Shown: positions 1-7,086, numbered from the stretch's first letter. The stretch: DNA of 17,401 nucleotides from CAIKNB01 sp041658705 (GCA_041658705.1 JBAZZT010000019.1:1-17401); one strand, 5' to 3'. Notes: a model not told the origin generated them from the letters alone. Translations and numbers: made by a program.

Positions 1-148
1 GCACCGCTCCTGTCGATGCAGGCAATCCCCGACCACCGTCCGGAGGGGGCGAACGCAAGGACGGCCATGCCGCTGTACAATACAGGGGTTGAACGTGCCG
101 CGAAAAATGGCGCTTGAAGGCCAAGCACCGAATCGATAACATGCGCGC

Positions 149-1621
149 ATGCCAGGACTGCAGGAACACATGCCCAAGAACGAAGGCGGCGCGTCAATCA
201 AGGTCGCCCTCAACGTGCATGCCGTACGGCCCGGCGATACCCTTGTGATCCAGGTGTCGGGGATGACGCTCGGAAGCCAAAACCGCGCCAACGTTGATAT
301 CGCGCAAGTTCTTCCCGAGGTGGATGACTGGGTGTATGGTCGCGATGTTCCCCTTGAGATTACGCCAGAGGGCATTTCGCTCACGTTGCCCGATCTCCAT
401 CTGAACGACACGGGGCTTTACAAGATATCCAGCGTACGTTTCATGGAAGGCATGACGGTTGGCGAGCTCCGAGTTCCGGCGAGCGCACTCCAGGAATGCT
501 TGTTCGAGTGCGGTCCTGACGTTGCCGACGCGGGAGCAGCGGCACTCGTCGAGAAGTACAAGCAGATCCGCGAGGCTCGCCGTGCCGAATTGCTCCGCGG
601 CATTGGCGACGAGACAGCGAGCACGCGCAAGTTCACGGTTATCGCCTTCGTCAAAGACTGCGGCCTCGGTACCCGAATGAGCCTGGGCCAATACGAGATC
701 ATGCCGTCCAACGACGGCTTGGGTCTCGACGCGGAGATTTCCTTTCTGAAACGTTTCGTGGAGAAGCAAGGCGACCGGTTCGAAGCATCTCCTGGTTCGG
801 CGGACGACAGAAAACGCCAGCATCCGGTGATGGTCGCGCACTTTCCCGTGGTTCACGCGGAATCCCCGGAGGCAGCGCTCGAGATCGTGGTCGGCGAACT
901 GGAAGGCCTGAATACTCTGATGTCCCTGCATCGCGGCAGCCATGGAGACATTTGCGCGGCGATTGTGACCGATCCCTCGACCGAGCACCCCCGCATCGTC
1001 CTTTGGCCAGAGCTATATAGGGGCAACATACTAGCGGGGTTCATCTCCGGCGAAGATCCGGTCGTGATCAAGCGCCATCTTGAGCGAATGCAGGCTGACG
1101 GAAGGGTCCGACTCTATCTCTCGCTCTTCCGGGAAGCCGTTGCAGAGCGACATTGCGAATTGGCGTACTTCAGATACTGGAACCTTCTCGAGATTATTGC
1201 CAGGGACAAGGGGTATCCGGGCCAGCCGAGCGTCGACTGGAACGGGCAGCACGTGCTGAACAAAAAGGGAAAGCCGATCCCCGTGAGCAACCAGGCGGAA
1301 GATTTCGTGCGTCATCATCTCCATTTGCTGTACCACACGACTGCGCATTCGCCGGAATACAAGGTTGGGAATCGAAAGACATTCAACCTCGATTCATTGG
1401 TAGCGATTTGGTACCGTCACCGCAACTGCATGTCCCATTCCGGTGGCTGCACGCCGAGCGACTGTGCGCAGTGCGTTAGAGGGGATCCGAAGTACGACAA
1501 CTGCAGAGCTGCGCATGACGATGTTGTCGCCGCGCATGGCACTCGAAATGTGGATATCGACGACTTTCTTTCTGCATTGCACATGACGGTCAGGCTCGTT
1601 CTAAGGGATGAGCTTCGCTGA
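149..1621 (+). CDS. Hypothetical protein with C-terminal HEPN-like RX4H motif
   Basis: A 490-residue protein I cannot assign to a named family. The C-terminal third (about residues 320-485) looks helical and HEPN-like. It holds a Y-F-R-Y-W-N-L-L-E segment typical of the first long helices of ApeA-like HEPN domains, and then R425-N-C-M-S-H430, an RX4H motif of the kind that forms the active site of HEPN ribonucleases. A Cys cluster (C434, C439, C442, C452) directly follows and could bind metal. The N-terminal two thirds show no known motif. An ATG at 170 has a better-placed AGGA than the ATG at 149, so the protein may be 483 residues. HEPN proteins often act in RNA-targeting defence or toxin systems, but no antitoxin partner is visible next to it. 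The gene is certain as an ORF; the HEPN call is tentative. Confidence 0.75.
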   Translation: MPGLQEHMPKNEGGASIKVALNVHAVRPGDTLVIQVSGMTLGSQNRANVDIAQVLPEVDDWVYGRDVPLEITPEGISLTLPDLHLNDTGLYKISSVRFMEGMTVGELRVPASALQECLFECGPDVADAGAAALVEKYKQIREARRAELLRGIGDETASTRKFTVIAFVKDCGLGTRMSLGQYEIMPSNDGLGLDAEISFLKRFVEKQGDRFEASPGSADDRKRQHPVMVAHFPVVHAESPEAALEIVVGELEGLNTLMSLHRGSHGDICAAIVTDPSTEHPRIVLWPELYRGNILAGFISGEDPVVIKRHLERMQADGRVRLYLSLFREAVAERHCELAYFRYWNLLEIIARDKGYPGQPSVDWNGQHVLNKKGKPIPVSNQAEDFVRHHLHLLYHTTAHSPEYKVGNRKTFNLDSLVAIWYRHRNCMSHSGGCTPSDCAQCVRGDPKYDNCRAAHDDVVAAHGTRNVDIDDFLSALHMTVRLVLRDELR

Positions 1622-1712
1622 TACGGCCTCAGCCCATCGGGAGTTCGAGTCCTTTCCGGCGTCTTGACTACCATTCCGTCTAGCCTGTCTGGTCAGTCTC
1701 TTAACAAAGCGG

Positions 1713-1751
1713 AAAACAAAAAACCACCGCCGTCCAGCGTGTGGGTTTTTG
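1713..1751 (-). terminator. Probable Rho-independent terminator of tRNA-Arg
   Basis: On the minus strand, immediately after the tRNA CCA end, an imperfect hairpin (AAAACC arm pairing with GGTTTT, with two bulges in the GC part) runs into a T-rich tract, TTTTTTGTTTT. Position and polarity fit termination of the tRNA transcript. Confidence 0.45.
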
Positions 1752-1828
1752 TGGTGCACCCTAGACGATTCGAACGTCTGACCTCTTCCTTCGGAGGGAA
1801 GCGCTCTATCCAGCTGAGCTAAGGGTGC
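1752..1828 (-). tRNA. tRNA-Arg, anticodon CCG
   Basis: A full cloverleaf reads on the minus strand. The acceptor arm is GCACCCT paired with AGGGTGC, the D stem is GCTC/GAGC, and the anticodon stem is CTTCC/GGAAG around the loop CTCCGAA. The T stem is AGACG/CGTCT around TTCGAAT. Loop positions 34-36 are CCG, which decodes the arginine codon CGG. A discriminator A and an encoded CCA end the gene. It is a single-gene unit divergent from the phosphatase gene, with its own promoter and terminator. Confidence 0.96.
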
Positions 1829-1853
1829 GGAATGAAAATTAATTTGTGCGCGC

Positions 1854-1881
1854 ATGATACCAAAAACGCCATCTAAAGCAA
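1854..1881 (-). promoter_or_regulatory. Candidate promoter of tRNA-Arg
   Basis: On the minus strand TTGCTT and TATCAT lie 16 bases apart. The -10 matches the sigma-70 consensus at five of six positions and the -35 at three. The predicted start gives a leader of roughly 20 bases before the tRNA. It lies back to back with the promoter at 1892-1920. Confidence 0.5.
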
Positions 1882-1891
1882 GCGTCATTGC

Positions 1892-1920
1892 TTGACAAAA
1901 CGCCGGTCTCGGGTTACAAA
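1892..1920 (+). promoter_or_regulatory. Strong sigma-70-type promoter of the phosphatase gene
   Basis: A perfect TTGACA at 1892-1897 is followed 17 bases later by TACAAA at 1915-1920. Transcription should begin near 1927, about 21 bases before the ATG at 1948. This excludes the in-frame ATG at 1888, which lies upstream of the promoter. Confidence 0.75.
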
Positions 1921-1947
1921 GTCCAGTCCCTTAACAAGGAGTTTCTC

Positions 1948-3147
1948 ATGTCTTTGGTGTTGATTGTGGTTCGTCATCCGGAAAGCGAATGGAACGTGGT
2001 CAAGAACGCTGCCGTGGAGTCTGGCGCCAAGCCGCTGCTGTTGCCGGGGTATTCCAACACCGGGCTTACGCCTTTCGGCAAAGTCCAAGCCTATCTGCTC
2101 GGCAGATTCCTTAGGAACACCCTGGGTCCCCTCAAGAACTTCGTGATCTCGGATACCATCCGCGCCGATCAGGCTCTTGACGTCATGGTCAGGGACGCTC
2201 ATTTGGCCGGACCGGGTGGCTGGGTTCGCGCGGGTACGAGCCTGCTCATGGACCCGCTCTTCAATGAGCTGAAGAAGCAAACGGTTCTGATCGAGGCCGA
2301 AGCGATATATCGTGCCGCGATCTCGAAGGATCCGCACGACGCACATAAAAAAGCTTGCGAGATATTCGCGTCGTATTTTCTCTTCACCCTGAAGCTGTAT
2401 GCAAAACCCGAAATAGTCGCCAAACTACTTAGGGCCGAAGAGAACCTCGAAGGCTACGCTCACTTCACGGCGAATTTTCCCGATTATCAAGAGCGGATTG
2501 CCTCCTGGTCATCCAGGGATTTCCAGCCTGACGAGGCCGCTTGCCTGAATAAGATAAGGGAAAGTGTCCTGGCCAGCCGCAAATGCCCGAGTTGCCATCG
2601 GGGTCCGGCAGATTCTCCGCCAGAGCCGGGAGAGACCCGATGCCCGTGTGACATGAGCCATCCCTTTGCGCCGATCTATCTAGAATTGCAGGATAATCAC
2701 GGATTGGGGTTTGTACTCCTTCCCGACGGACGGGTCAGGTGCTTCCCGTATGAAACGGGAGATCCGTTGGGACAGATTAAGGAGTTCTTCGGAAAATGGC
2801 TCTTGTCCACCGGGAGATACACCCGAAGAGGCCCGATCATCCTGCTCATCAGCCATGCCAAGCGCATCGTCCGCATGAGGCAAAACCTGGAAGGCTTTGA
2901 TGAACAGACTGCACAGCAGCTCCTCAAGGCCCAAGGCACGGATTTTCCGCAGAACGTGAGCCTGACCGTCTACCGGTCGGCTAAAGCTGGAAAATGGCGG
3001 AAAGTAGGCTCCCCATACATGCTTCCGGAGAATATCGTTAGTCTGGGTGGCCGGAAACTGGGTTTGACCATTTCCCCCAGGCGGCTCAAAGCCATCTGCC
3101 AAAGACTCGGGGTGGACGAGCGACAAGTCAGACCCCACTTGGTGTAA
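1948..3147 (+). CDS. Histidine phosphatase superfamily (phosphoglycerate-mutase-like) protein
   Basis: A 399-residue protein. The start is fixed by AAGGAG seven bases upstream and by the promoter just before it. R9-H10-P11-E-S-E-W-N resembles the RHG-E-S-x-W-N phosphohistidine motif with Pro in place of Gly. L-T-P-F-G-K-V-Q-A follows, then S-D-T-I-R72-A-D-Q, the usual second Arg segment, and a late I-S-H303-A, the usual second catalytic His. The catalytic core is split by about 220 residues carrying a possible zinc knuckle (C213-x2-C216 and C232-x-C234). The protein is about twice the usual length of a small histidine phosphatase. The substrate is unknown; a phosphatase or mutase acting on a cytoplasmic small molecule or phosphoprotein is likely. 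It is monocistronic, with its own promoter and terminator. The superfamily call is good; the exact function is open. Confidence 0.8.
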   Translation: MSLVLIVVRHPESEWNVVKNAAVESGAKPLLLPGYSNTGLTPFGKVQAYLLGRFLRNTLGPLKNFVISDTIRADQALDVMVRDAHLAGPGGWVRAGTSLLMDPLFNELKKQTVLIEAEAIYRAAISKDPHDAHKKACEIFASYFLFTLKLYAKPEIVAKLLRAEENLEGYAHFTANFPDYQERIASWSSRDFQPDEAACLNKIRESVLASRKCPSCHRGPADSPPEPGETRCPCDMSHPFAPIYLELQDNHGLGFVLLPDGRVRCFPYETGDPLGQIKEFFGKWLLSTGRYTRRGPIILLISHAKRIVRMRQNLEGFDEQTAQQLLKAQGTDFPQNVSLTVYRSAKAGKWRKVGSPYMLPENIVSLGGRKLGLTISPRRLKAICQRLGVDERQVRPHLV

Positions 3148-3152
3148 GCGCG

Positions 3153-3186
3153 ACCCCCATCGAATCAGGATGGGGGTTCTTTTTAT
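3153..3186 (+). terminator. Rho-independent terminator after the phosphatase gene
   Basis: A perfect nine-pair stem, ACCCCCATC with GATGGGGGT, encloses a seven-base loop and is followed by TCTTTTTATT. It begins five bases after the stop codon. Confidence 0.9.
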
Positions 3187-3197
3187 TCCCCCGAAAC

Positions 3198-3226
3198 TTG
3201 ACCGAAAGACAGAAAGCGATTAATAT
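3198..3226 (+). promoter_or_regulatory. Candidate promoter of tRNA-Lys
   Basis: TTGACC at 3198-3203 and TAATAT at 3221-3226 are separated by 17 bases. Transcription would start about 22 bases before the tRNA. A second TTGACC at 3228 would place the start inside the tRNA, so it is not preferred. Confidence 0.55.
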
Positions 3227-3255
3227 TTTGACCAAAACTTAAACCCTAAGTATTT

Positions 3256-3331
3256 GCGACGGTAGCTCAGCTGGTAGAGCAGGGGCCTCTTAAGCCCAAG
3301 GTCCCGGGTTCGATCCCCGGCCGTCGCACCA
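3256..3331 (+). tRNA. tRNA-Lys, anticodon CTT
   Basis: A 76-base cloverleaf with acceptor GCGACGG/CCGTCGC, D stem GCTC/GAGC, T stem CCGGG/CCCGG around TTCGATC, and an encoded ACCA end. The anticodon loop CTCTTAA gives CTT, which reads the lysine codon AAG. The top pair of the anticodon stem (27-43) is a G-A mismatch; the other four pairs are intact. Confidence 0.95.
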
Positions 3332-3334
3332 CGT

Positions 3335-3368
3335 AAAAGCCGCGCTTCATAGGTGCGGTTTTTACTTT
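3335..3368 (+). terminator. Terminator after tRNA-Lys
   Basis: A hairpin with CCGCGC pairing to GTGCGG, one mismatch, is flanked by AAAA and TTTTT and starts a few bases after the CCA end. Confidence 0.65.
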
Positions 3369-3456
3369 ACGCGACTCACGTGGCGCGGCCAGACGGTCGA
3401 TTTCATTTGTGCACTACGGCTAAATGCTATATGTTGCATAGCGATCATCCCCCATT

Positions 3457-4026
3457 ATGCATGCTACTTTCCTGAAAAGCGCGGTCCGAGTCGAAGACCT
3501 GCCCATCGGCGACAAAGCTCAGATCGCTATGTTGGGGCGTTCGAATGTCGGCAAGTCGTCGCTGCTCAACCATCTGGTCGACCAAAAAGGTCTGGCTCGA
3601 GTCAGCGCCACGCCTGGCCGCACGCAAACCATCAACTTGTTCGACGTGGATAAACGTTTTTTTCTGGTCGATCTGCCGGGCTATGGTTATGCCAAGACGT
3701 CCAAGGCGAAACGCGTGGCCTTCGAGGGCTTGCTCAACGCTTATCTCAACCAGGCGCAAAATCTAAAATTGGCTTTGGTCATCATCGACGCGCGCCATGG
3801 ACCGATGGACATCGACCACGAGATGTTCGCCTTCCTCCAAGAAATCCAAATCCCCTTCGCCATCATCGCGAATAAGATAGACAAGCTGACCAAATCAGAC
3901 ATCGCCGTGCTGACCAGAAAACTCGGGACGGATTTTCCAGGCGTCAAAGTCATCCTCCACTCCAACTTGACGAACAAAGGCCAAGGCGAAATCAGACAGA
4001 CTATCGAACAGGCAATCGCCGGATAG
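3457..4026 (+). CDS. engB: Ribosome biogenesis GTP-binding protein EngB (YihA/YsxC)
   Basis: A 189-residue TrmE-Era-EngA-EngB-Septin-type GTPase of normal EngB length. Motifs are in order: G1 GRSNVGKS at 27-34, G2 TPGRT at 52-56, G3 DLPGYG at 72-77, G4 NKID at 139-142, and a G5-like H-S-N-L-T-N-K-G near 168-175. The family assists assembly of the large ribosomal subunit and acts in the cytoplasm. Two details differ from the commonest EngB form: G4 is NKID rather than TKxD, and G5 lacks the usual S-S-L/S-A form. No clear Shine-Dalgarno sequence precedes the ATG, and the leader contains a small GCTAT/ATAGC inverted repeat at 3426-3442. The gene stands alone between tRNA-Lys and the accessory operon. 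Confidence 0.95.
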   Translation: MHATFLKSAVRVEDLPIGDKAQIAMLGRSNVGKSSLLNHLVDQKGLARVSATPGRTQTINLFDVDKRFFLVDLPGYGYAKTSKAKRVAFEGLLNAYLNQAQNLKLALVIIDARHGPMDIDHEMFAFLQEIQIPFAIIANKIDKLTKSDIAVLTRKLGTDFPGVKVILHSNLTNKGQGEIRQTIEQAIAG

Positions 4027-4099
4027 ACGGCAAAAAATACAGTCTGCATTCAGCTTGATTAAGCCAAAATATCCAAACGAAAGAAAGAGGCGCTTAGCT

Positions 4100-4129
4100 T
4101 GACCTTTCGGCTTATTTTTGATTAGCTTA
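4100..4129 (+). promoter_or_regulatory. Candidate promoter of the accessory operon
   Basis: TTGACC at 4100-4105 and TAGCTT at 4124-4129 lie 18 bases apart, with a predicted start about 33 bases before the ATG at 4169. The -10 is weak (three of six). It is the best candidate between engB and the operon, and I see no comparable promoter in the spacers further downstream. Confidence 0.4.
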
Positions 4130-4168
4130 CCCATCGCCCTTTACATCAAACTCTTGAAGGAGACTGGG

Positions 4169-4699
4169 ATGTCGCGACATTATCTGGTCATGCGTCAGTC
4201 GAGTGTGGTCGGGCAAGAAAACGGGGTGGACGAGGTGTTGCGCAAGCTCATCAAGACCAGACCCGAACTCGCCCAAAAGTTGCGCGCCATCGCTTGGGCG
4301 CCGATCATCCAGGCCGTCGCCCGGCGCGCTTTGGAACGCGCAGCTGCGCAATGCCGATGCAGCGTGGCCGAGAAATACGACAACTCTTCGACCTACGGCA
4401 AAGCGAGCGGCCAGCCTCTCGACGGCGGGACAAGCGTCGGCGTTTTGCGCGGAAGCATCGAGTGCAGCGGCTCACACATTCAGCTTGGCGTGACCATCAC
4501 CGGCACGACGTTGAGCTACTACTCCAACGCCATCAGCAGCGAATCAAATCAGCTGAAGGCGTGGAAAAAAGCGTTCGAGAGCGCGTACAAAGAAGAGGCG
4601 CTCAAGGCGACCTTGAGTCTGTTGGGCGGCGAAGTCACGCGTGAAGAACGCGGCGACGTCGTGATCCTCGAGACCAAGATCAAGGGAGGTGCGCGATGA
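4169..4699 (+). CDS. DUF1257/Ycf35-like protein (tentative)
   Basis: A 176-residue soluble protein. The start is chosen at ATG 4169 because AAGGAG lies six bases upstream; an earlier in-frame ATG at 4118 has no such site and overlaps the promoter. The C-terminal part (K-E-E-A-L-K-A-T-L-S-L-L-G-G-E-V, then a short D-V-V-I-L-E-T-K-I strand) resembles the end of DUF1257/Ycf35 proteins, where a helix, a glycine-led strand and a final beta hairpin close the domain. The protein is longer than plastid Ycf35 because of extra N-terminal helices. The partners support the call: DUF1257, DUF2997 and Ycf46-like AAA+ genes are, to my knowledge, often neighbours. The stop overlaps the next start (ATGA). Biochemical role unknown. 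Confidence 0.6.
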   Translation: MSRHYLVMRQSSVVGQENGVDEVLRKLIKTRPELAQKLRAIAWAPIIQAVARRALERAAAQCRCSVAEKYDNSSTYGKASGQPLDGGTSVGVLRGSIECSGSHIQLGVTITGTTLSYYSNAISSESNQLKAWKKAFESAYKEEALKATLSLLGGEVTREERGDVVILETKIKGGAR

Positions 4700-4908
4700 A
4701 TACGCTGCGCGTCATCTTGGACAAGCAAGGTCGCGTAGCCGTCGACATCGAGCTGCCCCCCGGCCAGGAGTGCGACGCGGCGGACGCGGAACTGCGCACC
4801 ATCCTCGAGATCCTCGGCGCCGGATTCGAAGACGTGGTGGAAAACCCAAACGCGCCGCGTCAACCCAACGGCGTGCCCGAAGGCGGCAAGCTCAAGCAAG
4901 GCGGATGA
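4696..4908 (+). CDS. DUF2997-like small protein
   Basis: A 70-residue protein whose ATG overlaps the upstream stop as ATGA, with GGAGGT nine bases ahead, so the two genes are translationally coupled. The sequence pattern fits DUF2997: an N-terminal strand (T-L-R-V-I-L-D), a G-R-V-A-V-D-I hairpin, then P-G-Q-E-C-D-A-A-D-A-E-L leading into a helix with I-L-E-I-L-G. The last 20 residues are Pro/Gly/Lys-rich and probably disordered. DUF2997 proteins usually sit beside DUF1257 genes; I know of no activity, and an adaptor role is only a guess. One Cys (C27) lies in the conserved part. Confidence 0.65.
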   Translation: MNTLRVILDKQGRVAVDIELPPGQECDAADAELRTILEILGAGFEDVVENPNAPRQPNGVPEGGKLKQGG

Positions 4909-4909
4909 C

Positions 4910-5527
4910 ATGCTAGACACCATCAACGTCGGTGCCATCGAAGCGTGCACCCGGGCCATGGGTCCGGGGCAGCGCTTCTGCCTCTGGGTGCGTGGCTGCC
5001 CGCTACGCTGTGCGGATTGCGCCACGCCCCAATTCCTCGCGCGTGAAGCGGCGAGCGAAATCTCGCTGCAGGAAATTCTTGCGCAGTTGGATGAAGCCGA
5101 ACAGATGTACGCCATCCAGGGCGTGAGTTTCTCCGGCGGCGAACCGTTTACGCAAGCTGCGGCGCTGGCCCAAGTGGCGCGACACGCACGCAGCCTCGAC
5201 CTCTCGGTCCTCGCTTGGTCAGGCTTCACGCTCGCCGCTCTGCGCAGCCCGAACGCGCCCAGCGGAGCGGAAGAGCTGCTCGCCGAATTGGATGTCTTGA
5301 TCGACGGCCCGTTCATCCGCGCGCAAATCACGGACCGACTTCCGCTGCGCGGCTCCGCCAACCAACGTCTTCACCTGCTGACCGATCGGCATGACGTCGC
5401 TGACTTCGAAAGTTCGACCCTCGAAGCCACGCTCGATCCCGCCACCGGCCAACTGGTCATGAGCGGCGTGATCGACGCGACCGCCGCGCGCGCCATCTTG
5501 GACCTGCTTGGAGCGACTCATGGTTGA
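4910..5527 (+). CDS. PflA/NrdG-like radical SAM protein
   Basis: A 205-residue single-domain radical SAM protein. C30-x3-C34-x2-C37 in V-R-G-C-P-L-R-C-A-D-C is the canonical 4Fe-4S ligand set, and S-F-S-G-G-E-P-F at 73-80 contains the SAM-binding GGE. D-V-L-I-D-G-P-F further on is typical of the NrdG/PflA activase group. Length is normal for a compact activase, and there is no SPASM or other extra cluster domain. No glycyl-radical enzyme is encoded in the window, so the natural substrate is probably something else. The ATG lies one base after the DUF2997 stop, and its own stop overlaps the start of repeat protein A by eight bases. The coupling makes the repeat proteins, the AAA+ ATPase or the two small proteins the first substrates to consider (inference). 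It should act in the cytoplasm. Confidence 0.88.
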   Translation: MLDTINVGAIEACTRAMGPGQRFCLWVRGCPLRCADCATPQFLAREAASEISLQEILAQLDEAEQMYAIQGVSFSGGEPFTQAAALAQVARHARSLDLSVLAWSGFTLAALRSPNAPSGAEELLAELDVLIDGPFIRAQITDRLPLRGSANQRLHLLTDRHDVADFESSTLEATLDPATGQLVMSGVIDATAARAILDLLGATHG

Positions 5528-6206
5528 CCATACGTCCAAAAAGACTCTTCAAGCGCGCTCAAACCCGCCGACCATCACTCCGCGCGTCTTCACCGACGGC
5601 GAGGTGGTGTGCAGAAGCCGCCTGCCTTGCGTCGGCTGGAATTCCCACCCCCAAGGCGTAGTCCTCGAAAAAGGAAATCAACTCCTGCTGAATGGCACGG
5701 AGCTGCTGTATGAGGGTGAGTTTGATGACTGGCGCCCCCATCCAGAAGGATTCGTCATTTGGAGAGATGACAGGTTCTTCCTGAACGGCTTTAAGTTGCT
5801 CTGTAGGAGTCAAAGCTGGGACGACTGGGACTCACACCATCAAGGCGTAATCTTTCAGAGAGGCCGTCGGCTCCTCCTGAACGGCAAGGCGCTGGTGCAT
5901 AAAAGTGACTGGAATAGCTGGGGCTCCCATCCTCAAGGCGTGGTCATTCAGAGAGGAAACCAATTCCTCTTGAACGGCAAAGAACTGCTGTATGAGGGTG
6001 AGTTTGGTAACTGGGACTCCCACCCTCAAGGCGTAGTCATTCGTAGAGGTCATCAATTCCTACTGAATGGCACAAAGCTGTTGTATCAGGGTAAGTATGA
6101 TGAATGGAACCCCCACTCCACCGGAATCATCGTCCGGCGAGGCAACGTCTGGCGCTTCCATTGCGCCACGCCTCCCGTCAGCCGCTTCGACGAAGCTTTC
6201 GTCTGA
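5520..6206 (+). CDS. Tandem repeat protein A (five repeats plus caps)
   Basis: A 228-residue member of the seven-gene family and its most divergent copy. ATG 5520 has GGAG six bases upstream and overlaps the radical SAM stop, so it is translationally coupled to that gene, unlike B-G. The N-terminal cap is about 12 residues longer than in the others and carries the family segment F-T-D-G-E-V-V-C near 24-31. Repeat units start at W40, W71, W103, W134 and W165, and the C-cap starts at W196. Unit 2 (F-F-L-N-G-F-K-L-L-C) and unit 3 (H-H-Q-G, K-A-L-V-H-K) have drifted from the consensus. The protein ends W-R-F-H-C-A-T-P-P-V-S-R-F-D-E-A-F-V. No signal peptide or membrane segment, so cytoplasmic. No named family recognised; function unknown. 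Confidence 0.93.
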   Translation: MVDHTSKKTLQARSNPPTITPRVFTDGEVVCRSRLPCVGWNSHPQGVVLEKGNQLLLNGTELLYEGEFDDWRPHPEGFVIWRDDRFFLNGFKLLCRSQSWDDWDSHHQGVIFQRGRRLLLNGKALVHKSDWNSWGSHPQGVVIQRGNQFLLNGKELLYEGEFGNWDSHPQGVVIRRGHQFLLNGTKLLYQGKYDEWNPHSTGIIVRRGNVWRFHCATPPVSRFDEAFV

Positions 6207-6276
6207 TCCTTCCAGAGATCCCACGCCGCGCCACGTTCTACGTGGTCAAGGCCGGGATGACAGAAAGTTATTTCTT

Positions 6277-6307
6277 GGATGAGCGAGCCTTCTCGCTCAT
6301 CCCTTTT
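6277..6307 (+). terminator. Spacer hairpin A-B, terminator-like
   Basis: An 11-pair stem, GGATGAGCGAG with CTCGCTCATCC, has a four-base loop and is followed by CTTTT. The T tract is short, so partial termination or mRNA processing is as likely as full termination. Confidence 0.6.
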
Positions 6308-6363
6308 CACCCGCAACTGATTCTAAAGTCGGTCGCGGATGGTGAAGACTCGAACCTTTGACA

Positions 6364-6393
6364 TTTCTGTCATTCTCGCGAAAGCGGGAATCT
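6364..6393. repeat. REP-like palindrome before gene B
   Basis: TTTCTGTCAT followed by a hairpin of ATTCTCGC and GCGGGAAT around GAAA, a form common to dispersed REP-type elements. An inverted partner, ATGACAGAAA, lies at 6257-6266 in the same gap, which suggests the remains of a small mobile palindromic unit. The same insert occurs before gene G. Confidence 0.65.
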
Positions 6394-6408
6394 TTGAAAA
6401 GAGGAAAG

Positions 6409-7086
6409 ATGAAAAAGGTAAACATCCCTGCTCCTCGTACGTTTACGAACGGCGAGGTGGTGTGTGAATATAAGGACGAGTGTAATGAATGGGACTCCCA
6501 TCCTCAAGGCGTGGTCATTCGGGAAGGAAGCGGGTACCAAAAAAGATTCTTCCTGAATGGTGACAAGCTGTTGTATGAGGGCGATTCGTCTGGCTGGGAC
6601 TCCCACCCTCAAGGCGTGGTCATCGGGAGTAGGGATCTGCTCCAAGGCTATCGACTCCTCCTGAACGGCACAAAATTACTGTATAAGAACAAGGAGTGGT
6701 TTGACTGGCACTCCCACCCCAAAGGCGTGGTCATCCAGATAGAAAAACAACTCCTCTTGAACGGTACGAAACTACTGTATGAGGGCAGCCTCGATGACTG
6801 GGGCCCCCACCCTCAAGGCGCGGTCATTTTGAAGGGGGATCGGTTCCTGCTGAACGGCACGCAGCTGCTGTACAAGGGTGAGTGTCATGACTGGCGGGTC
6901 CACCCTCGAGGGGTGGTCATTCTGAAGGGGAATCGGTTCCTCCTGAACGGCAAGGAATTGTTGCATGAGGGTGAGTGTAGCGCCTGGAACTCCCACTCCA
7001 CGGGCGTCATCGTCCGACAAGGTGGCATCTGGCGCTTCCATTGCGCCACACCTCCGGTCAGCCGCTTCGACGAGGCTTTCGTCTAG
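6409..7086 (+). CDS. Tandem repeat protein B (five repeats plus caps)
   Basis: A 225-residue paralog. The start is ATG 6409 after GAAAAGAGGAAAG; the longer in-frame opening from TTG 6358 only reads through the REP-like insert. The N-cap P-R-T-F-T-N-G-E-V-V-C-E-Y-K-D-E is shared with G. Units begin at W28, W63, W100, W131 and W162, with the C-cap at W193. Units 1 and 2 are 35 and 37 residues because of insertions in the loop between the two central strands (S-G-Y-Q-K and S-R-D-L-L-Q-G-Y), the longest loops in the family. All length changes keep the frame and the W-to-W register, which argues for selection on the fold. Function unknown. Confidence 0.94.
   Translation: MKKVNIPAPRTFTNGEVVCEYKDECNEWDSHPQGVVIREGSGYQKRFFLNGDKLLYEGDSSGWDSHPQGVVIGSRDLLQGYRLLLNGTKLLYKNKEWFDWHSHPKGVVIQIEKQLLLNGTKLLYEGSLDDWGPHPQGAVILKGDRFLLNGTQLLYKGECHDWRVHPRGVVILKGNRFLLNGKELLHEGECSAWNSHSTGVIVRQGGIWRFHCATPPVSRFDEAFV

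Noticed and set aside
71..81. TACAAT as a -10 box for the first gene
   Set aside because: No acceptable -35 sequence lies 16-18 bases upstream.
1..117. Open frame from the window edge ending at TGA 115
   Set aside because: Its 38 codons match nothing I recognise, other frames are open nearly as long, and no feature marks it as a gene end.
1638..1676. T-arm-like GGGAGTTCGAGTCC followed later by ACTACCA, suggesting a tRNA fragment or attachment site
   Set aside because: The T stem does not pair (A-C plus three G-T) and no acceptor or anticodon arm can be drawn; no integrase is nearby.
4027..4099. Terminator after engB formed by CGAAAG and CTTTCG
   Set aside because: The loop is about 20 bases, the outer pairing is asymmetric and it overlaps the candidate promoter; not convincing.
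6358..6408. N-terminal extensions of B, D, E and G and of the ATPase from upstream starts
   Set aside because: The extra codons come from spacer hairpins or REP-like inserts shared by all cassettes; the ATG after GAAAGAGGAAAG is common to B-G.
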